Positions 28,501-40,500 of a DNA stretch of 64,000 nt are shown one piece after another. The stretch's first letter is position 1. The number at the start of each line of letters is the position of its first letter. The notes below the pieces were generated by a model. It did no database searches. It saw only the letters and a list, made by a program, of their open reading frames with translations, and was not told the DNA's origin. Where the stretch lies: positions 67,143,188 to 67,207,187 of the forward strand of contig CM067370.1 in NCBI GenBank assembly GCA_034401795.1, read 5' to 3'. Position numbers and translations under genes: made by a program. Source of the stretch: Chaetoderma sp. LZ-2023a (Eukaryota > Mollusca > Caudofoveata > Chaetodermatida > Chaetodermatidae).

Positions 28501-31500
28501 CGTACGTCGTCATCTTCGCATTCTTCTTCATTGCGAACAAATCTATGTTGGGCTTTCCCCAATGATTGAACAGGTGATCCGCCACACATTGATTTAGTTG
28601 CCATTCCGTAGGCAGAATACTCATCCTTCGGCTCAATGAGTCTGCTAACAGATTCAGCCTTCCCGGAATATGAACTGCTTTCAAGGTGATCATATGATCC
28701 ATGCACCAGCAAAGCAGCTTCCATGTCATCATACAGAGACTGGGCGACTTCGTTCCGCCATGGCGGTTTATGTAACTCACTACTGTAGAGTTGTCTGAAC
28801 GTATCATCACAAATTTTCCCTCCACCTCCTCTAGGAAGTGTTCCAGGCCTAGAACTACAGCCCGCAATTCTAGCATGTTGATATGTTCCTTTGGCTGTTC
28901 CAGATTCCAAAGCCCTGATATAGTGGCATCTTCCAGGCACGCTCCCCAACCCTCCATCGATGCATCCGTAAACATCATTACTTGAGGGTGGGGAGGGGTC
29001 AGCAACCCCGCCAGGAGATTTCCTCTCTCTCCATTCACCAGTGAAGGTGATGAATGACAGGGTCCAACACTTGAATGCGCGAGTCCAGTGATCCTGAACT
29101 CTGCGTCCACTGGGTCATGAGAAACAACTGAATCGGCCACCTGCGTAAGGCCGCCTGAGGAATGACTGGTTCCATCGAAACCATCAGACCCAACATTCTC
29201 AGATAGACCCGTGCTAGAATATAACGACTGTTGCAAACCAACTGAATACACGAGAGGAGACTTTCCACTCTCTCCTGGGACAGATAAACATATCCTATCT
29301 CCAGATCGAAGAACATACCCAGGTAAACAAACTTCTGGGATGGAGTCAGCTCTGATTTCGGAAAGTTGATCATCCAGCCTAAATCTGTGAGAGTTTCCAA
29401 AACTATCTCCAGATTTACTGTCAAACTTTCTGGGTTGTGTGCTTTTAGCAACCAGTCATCTCTGCAAGTGTGAACAGCTATATTTCTCCTGCGGATGTAT
29501 GCCGTGATAGCAAGTACCACTCAAGTGAAGACCCTTGGAGCCGTCGAGATGCCGAATGGAAGAACCTTGAATTCCCATTGGCGTCCCTGAAAAGCAAATC
29601 TCAGGAACCGACGAAAACTCCTTGCAATTGGAATGTGGAAGTAAGCATCCTTGAGATCTATAGACGCTGTCCACATCCCCTTCTCTAACCCCAACAACAC
29701 CGATCTCACTGTTTCCATTTTGAAAATCGGAGTGTCTAAAAACTTGTTTAGAGGCTTGAGGTTGAGAATTGGTCTCCACCCCCCCGGTGTTCTTTGTCAC
29801 AAGAAACACGGTTGAATAGAAGCCCGGGCAATCCTGCGCCGGTTGAATTGCTTCTTTTAGAACGAGAGAATCTATCTCCTCTTCTATGCACAACCGCTTG
29901 TCTGGATCTCTTGGAACTTGAGTCCAGACCGGTACCAGAGACAAATGCAATGGCGGACCCCTTATCCAATCTGGACGGTATCCGTGCGAAAGCCATTGCA
30001 AGACTAAGCGGTCCTGAATTAACCGCGCCCACTTCTGAATGTGACAAGTCAAACGCCCTCCCACTGGTGCACCTAGGGTTGATGGGGTGCCCATAAATTT
30101 TAGAAGTGGGTGTGTCTCTGATACGAGTGGCAGCACCCGAGTGGTACTTGTGATAACCGGAAAAAAATTTCTTGCATCAGGCCTGGTTACCACGCACCGC
30201 TCCCCGCGACCAGCGCCACGCGCAGCACGGTGCGCGGGTTGCTGTCTGGCAGGCTGCGCTTGAGGCGGCGGTTGTCGCACAACCGCACGCTGCTGCTGGC
30301 GTAGCCGACGCGGTCTCTGAAAACGGCCGGCCGGCTGGCCTCTGACACTGTCAGCCCCGCCACGAGCGTACGGCTGACGAGCAGCCGAGGGCTGAACATG
30401 CACGTGTTCCCTGCGCAGCACTTCAAACTGTGCCCGCAGCTCCCTCTGGTTGTTCACCAAAGTCGCTGTCTCCTGGAGGTGCCGACAACCTTCACCTCCA
30501 AAGAGTCCAGGGCCCGCCATCGGCGCTTGCATCAAGCGCGACTTGAGCTCCTGAGACGGGCACAAATTGTCCAGTGCAAAAGTGCGCCTCGTCCTCAGCG
30601 ACTTCGTGACCGACCTAGTCAGACAGTCCAACGCCAGGTTGATGCCATCCTGGATGGCTCGTTGGACTGTCACGGGACTAGGCTGTTGCTGCACCGACGC
30701 CGCTACCACCCCCGATAGCAGCTGAGAGACTCGCGAGCTCTCCTCGGTGTCACGCAAGGTGGCATTCGCCGAGCGCATAGCGCCCGTGCACAATGCTCCC
30801 GTGTCAGCCCGGGAACCCGGCCGCATATCTTCCCCCAGAGCGGCGTGGTCGTCCGCGCTCAGTCTGGGTGCCAGGCCATACCGAGCATACTGACTGGCAG
30901 TAACCCGACATCGCCTAGCTACCTCGCGGGGGGCCTTCACGAGGCGACCTCTCAGTCGGATCGACTCCTCTGCCGCCGCGAACATATCTAAGACATGATC
31001 AGCGTACGGCAGAGACAGAGCCGTGCTGGCCAATGGCTTCGCCTGTAACCATGCCCGAGGGTTACCTGCGACCGTCTCGTCCACGGCGAGCTCTGGTCTC
31101 ACATCCCGCCTGATGCTTCTCGCGCCGCTGGCACCCCAGGCGATGCAAACATCAAGCCTGGGTCCAAGACGGCCGCCCCTGGATCACTCAACGCCTTGTC
31201 CGAGCTAATAGGCCATGATCCAGGGACGGGGGCTACCTGCACTGAGGTCGATGCGCAGGAAGTTGAAACACCTGTGCCAGGCAACATGCCACGAAGCATG
31301 TCAGGCATCATGTCTTTCAAGGTCCTGCGCATCTCACTCACCAACTCACTCTTGAAGGCCTCGAGCCCACCCTTCTCAGAGGCCTTCTTCTTACCCTCCT
31401 TCTTCAGTTTCTTCCCCTCCTCCGCCATCATCTTCGCCTGCAAAGAGAAGAACTCAGAGGTTAGATCCCCCCCCCCCCCCCACTTTTCACAAATAACACA

Positions 31501-34500
31501 TTTGTTGGACAGCCTACACGGTGAACACAGATGGCAAGGGTGGGGGAAGAATCTAGCTTTCATGGTCTTCAGACAGGACGGGCACTTCTGAAAAGGGAGG
31601 GATACGAAGACAATGAGTATGACAGTCTCAAAGCCGTGATAACGGATCTTTAAGTAGAAACCAAAAACCAACTCGAGAGAAGACATCCACTATTACGACC
31701 ACCCTGACGGGACAGGAGACTTCTCAAGTTAATACACACCAAATACAACCAGAACCCCAAATTAAGAGAGAGAGAGAAAGATTATGACTATCTAGCTATC
31801 TCTCAACACTCTTAATAACAGGGAGATGAACACATCACATACTACTCTAACCTAGGATCATGAGATCAAGGAAAGAGAAAACTCTGGTTGATTATGACAT
31901 CAAACCTCACTATGCAAAAGCTCCTACCAGGAGAGGGGACGTCAGATTTATGCAAGAAATATCTAGATCTCCAGACATTCTCAGCTCTCGACTAATATAA
32001 TATTAAATTATATATACTCGAGAACCCATGCACACGCAAGAGTGAAAATAGTGCAATAGCAAACGGCAGCAGAAAATGTAATTATTTTCAAATAATCATG
32101 CGCCATAATTAATAAACTCCCTTAGCCTGAGCACAGGCAACCATCCTCTTGTGCAGGAAAACACGTCCATCCATCCGCCGAGACTCCTCTTCCAGAAGAA
32201 CTGATGAGGGGGATGGGACAAAAGGAAGGAGATATTTTATTTATTAATATATTATATCTCCAACCCGTAGACATATCACGATGATAAGTCATCCTGGGAC
32301 GTGAACAACCTTCCAGAGAAGACCAGGCAACCTTGTATAAACACAAGACCCACCTGTAAGCATAAAACACAAGAGTTTATTAGCCCTAGGCGCTGGGAAA
32401 AAATTTACAAGGATTCCCAGTGCCTGAAAACGCGGTACCGCCGAAAACGGCCGCTACGAAAACCGGTAACACACAAAAGTTACAAGCCTAAAATAAAAGC
32501 CTGGAACAATGTCACCTTGGATGATGACGAGGAGGACTCCTCCAACATTCTTGCATCAGCCATGATGGATTGGGATGTAATTAGTTCTCGTAGAATTCAG
32601 AAAGAGCCTGTGAGGAATTTCACAAGTTGCTTCTTCAGCCAATATATTAGAAAACAGAAGTACCGGTGTGCGCATGCGCAGAGGGTGGTGTTTGTCATGT
32701 GCATGACTGTGTACTTCCACCTGCCCATTAGGGGCACCTAACTTTTTATAATTCTGAATATTATTGAATTTAGAGCTGATATACTAGTATATCAAGAGTG
32801 TTAGGGAGGTAAGTATGTTCTCATGATGTGAAAAAATTTGACCCTTTGACCCCTCCCCCACCCCATGCGGGCGGAGCCAAATCTAAATGGCCTCTTGCAC
32901 TCCGCAATCATATGGGTAGCTCAGATATCAAATTTGGTTGAGTTCTGTCTAATGATTTCAGAGGAGTTATGTTACAACTTATTTGACCTTCTGAACCCTG
33001 CCACGCACCCCTGGGGGCGGAGCCAAATCTAAATAGTCTTGCAAAGCGGAATCATATGGGTAACCCACATACCAAATTTGATTTAATACCACCCAATGGT
33101 TTGGGAGGCGATAGCGTGATGGACAGATGGACGGACAGACAGAGGCGATTACAATATCTCCAACGTTTTATTAAAGCGTGGAGATAATAATAATAGAACA
33201 GGCAAAAAGCCATATAGTGAATCACTTGCAAGTTTCAAATTACTAAGGTTTTTTTTAAAGATTTGTAATTTTCATTTATGTAATGTCATACATACACGTT
33301 CCTTAAACTCAATTCTTTATCACTATTATGGCAATGCAGTTACTGTACTAAACCAATGTGCCAATCATAACGCACTATCAATTATTTATTATGAATATGG
33401 GTTACCTTGCCAACACCAGCAGCACAAACAACAACGATGAAGTATGAGCCAAATGTTGGGGCGAGTATCTCAAGAAATATTGAGAAGTCATTTACAATGT
33501 CAGCAAACAATCTGCAAAATAAATACCAAACAGATTTATTACATATATTCCATGTTAATCACGAGGAACTGTTGCTATTAGCTTCAAGATATTCGATGTC
33601 TCTAATTGAATAGCTGCTTGGTTGAGAATTTAGGGTTAACCATTTAGCACTTAAGCCAGACAAAACCGGCTTTTACAGTGACCTTACGAAATGTCCATTT
33701 GCAGAGCAAGAGAAAAATATTTTTGAAAATTTACCACTGGAATGACTGGCTCGATAACCGAGCCAATCATTCCAGTGCTAAATTTTCAAAAATAGTCTCT
33801 TGGTTGGCAAATGGACATTTTCTATGAGAAAATTAAAATTTTCGTGAACAAATTTGAGTGTTAAAGGGTTAATTGAATAGATGGTTAGTTGAGATTTTAG
33901 GGTTAATATACGCTGCAACTCTTTAACACTTTCAAACACAAAATGATAACTTCTTTATGATATAAAGAATATTCTGTTAAAGATTTTGAAAGTAAGTTGA
34001 CTGGGAACTGTTACTGCTATGGCTGCAATATGTTCCAGACAATTTAGTTTCAAAATATTGTACAGCTTTCCTGGGGAATTGCCTTGACTTTGAGACAGCA
34101 GAAATAAGGGTTAAATATTAATCTCTGGAGAGCCATGGTTGTCAATCAATTATCAAAAGAATGTGTTTATTACTCAGAAAACAAATTCATGTATGTAGAA
34201 TCATATGCATGGATGAACAATTGAACACATCACTCACGATTAGTCATTCATACTTTGTAGTACAATTATATTGTTAATTTATTTTATTAGAAAAAGATCA
34301 ACAGTTAACAATAAATGTTATACTCACCTCCATCGCTTACAATCACAGTCAAGGCTGGTTCTGAAAAATAAAAATAAAAACTAAATATAGTATACTGTTC
34401 TAAATATCCAATGCACTGATTAACCCTTTGGTGTTGATACTAGCTGTGGGCACCATTTCACTCAAGACAAATACTGGTTGTAGCAGGCCCATACTCATGC

Positions 34501-37500
34501 CAAACATATTCCGTGAAGAGTGCTCTCCATCTAGTCGTTAGATGCCTGTGTTATTCGGGCTTATTTATAACATGTTATCAGTATATGCATTGAAGTTATT
34601 TTAAGAAGAGAGACAGCTTGCCCAGCCATTGGGTGTATACAGTTCAATAAAACCTTGTCACAAGGCATATAGAGATTTAATCAACAATTTATCAGATAGC
34701 TGTGTCAGATACCTCATTGGAAATGGATTGAGTGGACTCAGAACAAACAGCAAAGCCATAATTTCATGTCTTTGAATGTTCATTTTTTCCCAAATTACAC
34801 CCAATTAACTCTGTCCACACAGGATATTTTGTGGAATAAATGCTGCTATGAAAGGGTTAATAAAAGGATTTCAAAATTTCCGCAAGTTTGATTGTTTGAT
34901 TTAACTGTCTGCCTGCTGACTATTTTGAAAACAATCCAACTAAAAGTTGTGTAAGCCACCAACAACTTTCAGTCAATTTGTTTTCAAAACATTCAGCATG
35001 TCCAGAGTTATTACCTATTGAAATTATTATCTGGTGGTTTGCAGCAGTCAGAGAGTTAAGTAGACTCACAGACATGACAGTAAGCAGGCGCAGGGTATAA
35101 TAGAATTAATAGAATTAAACATAAAACAACACACAGTGTATAATGCTTAATTAGAGCACTATAAGTAGTACAATTTACAACTGTATTGACAAAAAAATGA
35201 CACATTTTAGTGGGATTTGTCGCTATACTGTAACCATTTCAACAGTGAAATGGCAACAATTTGTTGTATGGTTTGAAAGTAATATGAATGGATGACTTCC
35301 TATCAAATTACAGGTATGTAAAAGAATTCAACAGAGTATTTTTTAATTGCAAATAATGTGCTGTATCTAGTTTGAATGGTGAACACAAGGAACACAACAT
35401 GGTGTAGAACGCAACAACCATAGAGATAAACAAGTTTAGAGACAAAAGCAGTAACCATAGAGATAAACAAGTTTAGAGACAACAACTCCAGAGATAAACA
35501 AGTTTAGAGACAATAACTATAGTGATAAACAAGATTAGAGACAATAACCATAGAGATAAACAAGTTTAGAGACAATAACCATAGAGATAAACAAGTTTAG
35601 AGCCAATAACCATAGAGATTAACAAGTTTAGAGACAATAGCAGTAACCATAGAGATAAACAAGCTTAGAGACAATAACCATAGAGATAAACAAGTTTAGA
35701 GACAATAACTATAGTGATAAACAAGTTTGGAGACAATAACCATAGAGATAGACAAGTTTAGAGACAATAACCATAGAGATAAACAAGTTTAGAGCCAATA
35801 ACCATAGAGATTAACAAGTTTAGAGACAATAGCGGTAACCTTAGAGATAAACAAGCTTAGAGACAATAACCATAGTGAAACTTTGTTTAGAGACAACAAC
35901 TATAGTGATAAACAAGTTTAGAGACAATAACCATAGCGATAACCAAGTTTAGGGATGACAACCCCAAAGATAAACAAGTTTAGATACCATAACCATAGAG
36001 ATAAACAAATTTAGAGTCAATAAACATAGTGATAAACACGTTTAGAGACAAAAGCCATAGAGATAAATAAGTTTAGAGACAATGACCATAGAGATAAACA
36101 AGTTTAGAGACAATAACCATCGTGATAAACAAGTTTAGAGACAACAACCCCAGAGATAAACAAGTTTAGAGACAATAACTATAGTGATAAACAAGTTTAG
36201 AGACAACAACTATAGTGATAATTAGAGACAATAACCATAGAGATAAACAAGTTTAGAGACAACAACTATAGTGATAAACAAGTTTAGAGACAATAACCAT
36301 AGTGATAACCAAGTTTAGGGATGACAACCCCAAAGATAAACAAGTTTAGATACCATAACCATAGAGATAAACAAGTTTAGAGTCAATAAACATAGTGATA
36401 AACATGTTTAGAGACAAAAGCCATAGAGATAAATAAGTTTAGAGACAATGACCATAGAGATAAACAAGTTTAGAGACAATAACCATAGTGATAAACAAGT
36501 TTAGAGACAACAACCCCAGAGATAAACAAGTTTAGAGACAATAACCAGTGATAAACAAGTTTAGAGACAATACCGGTAACAATAGAGATAAACAAGTTTA
36601 GAGACAATAACAATAGAGATAAACAAATTTAGAGACAATAACCACAGATTTAAACAAGTTTAGAGACAATGACCATAGAAATAAACAGGTTTAGAGACAT
36701 AACTATAGAGGTAAACAAGTTTAAAGACAATAACCATAGAGATAAACAAGTTTAGAGACAATAACTATAGTGATAAACAAGTTTAGAGACAATGACCATA
36801 GAGATAAACAGGTTTAGAGACAACAACCATAGAGATAAACAAGTTTAGAGACAATAACCATAGAGATAAAAAGCTTAGAGACAATAACCAGAGAGATAAA
36901 CAAGTTTAGAGACAATAACTAGTGATAAACAAGTTTAGAGACAATAACCACAGATTTAAACAAGTTTAGAGACAATGACCATAGAGATAAACAGGTTTAG
37001 AGACAATAACCATAGAGATACACAAGTTTAGAGACAATAACCATAGAGATAAATAAGTTTAGAGACAACAGCCCTAGAGATAAACAAGTTTAGAGACAAT
37101 AACCAGAGATAAACAAATTTAGAGACAATAACCACAGACTTAAACAGGCTTAGAGACAATGACCATAGAGATAAACAAGTTTAGAGACAACAACCATAGA
37201 GATAAACAAGTTTAGAGACAACAACCAGAGATAAACAAATTTAGAGACAACAATCATAGATGTAAACAAGACTAGAGACAACAGCCATAGAGATAACAAG
37301 TTTAGAGACAACAGCCAGAGATAACAAGTTTAGAGACAACAGCAATAGAGATAAACAAGTTTAGAGACAACAGTCATAGAACTAAACAAATTTAGAGACA
37401 ACAATCATAGACATAAACATGTTTAGAGACAACAGCCATATAGATAATCATGAGCAATCAGAGAGTGCAGGGCCCTCACATTTTGGTCATATTGTAAATA

Positions 37501-40500
37501 GTTTTGGGTTTTTTCCCGATTGTTTTATTTTCCAGATCATAATGATAAGTTGTTGAATCCAAGTGCATGGTCACAGTTTCTTGAGTTACACTTTGAGCCA
37601 AATCAGATGAGTAGTTTCAGCGATATCCACATAACAAGAATTTGATGTGATCCAGATCCGGTTTTGTTATCGAGATCATTACCAAGGTTGTGAAATCCTC
37701 ATTCATTGTACGACCATACAAGCCTTTGTTAAGATTTGAACTAAATTTGATCAGTATTTTATTATATACATGCACGAACACACACACGACCGCACGCACA
37801 CACAACCATGAATGCAATATGCTATTTCCCATATGGAGCAAGGATGATAATACGACTGATTGAGCAGAAATGAATTCCTTATAATCATAAGATGACATTT
37901 CAACATTGTGCACAATGTATATGCCGAATATACTGTCTGGTGTAAAAATATTAAGAACTGAAATATACAGATGATTGAGGCTAGCAATTTGTCTCCTGCC
38001 CACACATCACTAGCATTTTTGTTTGTACCTCTTGCTCATGACTATGCCTAACAACAGAGAAATCTGTATCTACATGTAGAATCAAAATGATTTACACAAA
38101 TCAGCCGCTTACCCTCTTGCCCACGCGAACAAAATGCTACCAGTCATCCCTGTACCATCTGCAAATAAATTAAAGAAAATCTAGGATTTATCTTTTTCAT
38201 GAGAGTTAATACTTAAGATTACGAATACTCTTGATACATCATAATATATCTAGCTGACTCTAATTTACATTTAAGAACCTGCCCTTACTAGGCAGGTTAG
38301 CTATCTGACAGTTCTGCTCACATGGAAGCCTGCCCGCGCATGCACCAACTGGCGAATCACCAAGATAATAATTCATTGGCTTAGAATTAGCAACTGCGGA
38401 ATATGACCATGCCTCTGTTGACCAGACGCCGGGTCGTTTCATGATGGCGAGTATTAACTCTCTCATGAAAAATATAAATCTTAGATTTTTTGTATTTCAC
38501 ATCAAGAATATAGTTACAGTCATGAATACTTCTTATATATGTGAACTTGGAGGGAGGGAGGTGCGGTCATCAGACCAGCTGTTTCCCTGCAAGAGTTTGT
38601 TTTTGAAGGCGCTAAAAGCATCTGCAAACTGCTATTAATAGCAACCAGGAATAGAACAAATGATCAGCTGATACGCCCGATGTGGATAGATAACCGCTTC
38701 GCAAAATATGCTCCACTCACTCTTTTTAATAGAAAGGAGCGATAAATGTCCTACACGCTCACCTTACTAGTGCCAAAGTACTATAGGACATCGAACAAAT
38801 AGGCTTTGCATTTCAAATACTCTTGAAGTAAGACCGATATAAAACACAAACAATCACCAGATTAGTTACATAACAAACAAGCATTCTGTAAGTATTGCTT
38901 TACAATACATGTCCCCTACCTGGTGATAAATCTTTAGAGATTGACAGTCAAAAATTTCATTAAAAATTGTCAAAAGCAGCTGAAACTCGAACTTGATCTG
39001 TAACATAGCAATAAACCAAGTCTCAGTTATATATGGTGAAAGAGAAGGAAAAAGTCTTGAAAGCTGATATGTTTGTATTTCATAAGTCGAAAGGGGACAT
39101 AACTCCATCAAAAAATGACACAAATGCCTGAAACCCGAACTTGGTCTGTAATTTCTCATAATAAAGTAATGTACCAATTCTCAGTTGAATATCTTGAGAC
39201 TGCGAGAAAATGGGCGGAAAACTAATATTTTTCGTATTTCATAGGTCGAAAGGGGGCATAACTTCATCAAAGATTTATGCATACGCCTGACACTCGAACT
39301 TGCTCTGTAACTTCTCATAACAAAGCAATGGAGCAATTCTCAGTATAATATCTTGAGACTGCGGAAAAAAAGTGCAGAAAACTATTTTTCGTATTGCATG
39401 TCGAAAGGGGCATAACGTCATGAAAAATTGACGAAAATGTCTGAAACTCGAACTTGCTCTGTAACTCCTTATACTAAAGCGATGCACCAATTTTTGCTTA
39501 ACTATCTTGAAGGAGTGCGAAAAAAAATGTGGAAAGCTGATATTTTTCGTATTTCTTAAGTCGAAAGGGGGCATAACTCCATCAAAAATTTACACATACA
39601 CCTGAAACTCGAACTTGGTCTCTAACTTCTTATAACAAAGCTATGTAGCAATTCTCAGTATAATATCTTGAAAGACTGCGAAAAAAGGTGCCGGAAAACT
39701 AATATTTTTCATATTTCATAAGTCAAAAGGGGGCGTAAATCCATCAAAAATTGACGAAAATGTCTGAAACTCGAACTTGCTCTGTAACTCCTTATAGTAA
39801 AGCGCTGCACCAATTTTCGCTCAAATATCTTGAAGGAGTGCGAAAAAAAGTGCGGAAAGCTGATATTTTTTGTATTTCTTAACTCGAAAGGGGGCATAAC
39901 TCCATCAAAAATTGACGCATATGCTGAAACTCGAACTTGCTCAGTAAGTCCTTATACTAAAGCGATGCACTGATTTCCGCTTAAATATCTTGAAGGAGTG
40001 CGAAAAAAAGTGCGGAAAGCTGATATTTTTCGTATTTCTTAACACGAAAGGGGGCATAACTCCATAAAAGATTGATGCATATGCCTGAAACTCGAACTTC
40101 GTCTGTAACTTCTTATAACAAAGCAATAACCCAGTACCTTGAAGGACTGCGAAAAAAAGTACGGAAAACCAACTGCGACAGACGGACGGACGGATGGACA
40201 AAGACAGACGGATGGACAGACAGACGGACAGACAGAGTGCAAACCTATAGTCCCCACGGTTTTACTGGTAGGGGACTAATAATACGTGACAAAATGGAAC
40301 ACCACAAACATAGGACTGACCTTGTTTTGTGAATGAAGACATCTTTCCTGCTTTTATGATGAGAAGTTGTGGAGCACATGTGAGTGAGTGCTTCCTTATC
40401 ATATGTGTAGCACATGTTATCAATGACCTTTATTTACAGTATTTTCAAACCTTAATTTTTTTCAAAATTCCACAGCAAGAGAGGTATTCGAGTCACATAA

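Larger units (their letters stand above)
21450..32834 (-). mobile_element. DIRS-C retrotransposon, split by a Harbinger transposon
   Basis: A minus-strand DIRS element, 6.6 kb without the 4.77-kb Harbinger insert at 22607-27371. It has terminal repeats (21450-21650, 32640-32834), an internal complementary region, recombinase (27372 to about 28250 plus 22430-22606), RT/RNase H (28034 to about 29900) and Gag (about 30040-31686). The terminal repeats differ at about three sites in 165, so it is young but older than DIRS-B. It is broken: besides the Harbinger there are perhaps four or five breaks, mostly in the RT region. Confidence 0.92.

Noticed and set aside
35395-37445. CRISPR-like array
   Set aside because: Units are directly adjacent without distinct spacers, and the sequence is from an animal genome.
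37740-37820. tRNA or other small RNA gene
   Set aside because: No cloverleaf or internal A/B boxes could be read here or elsewhere in the window.
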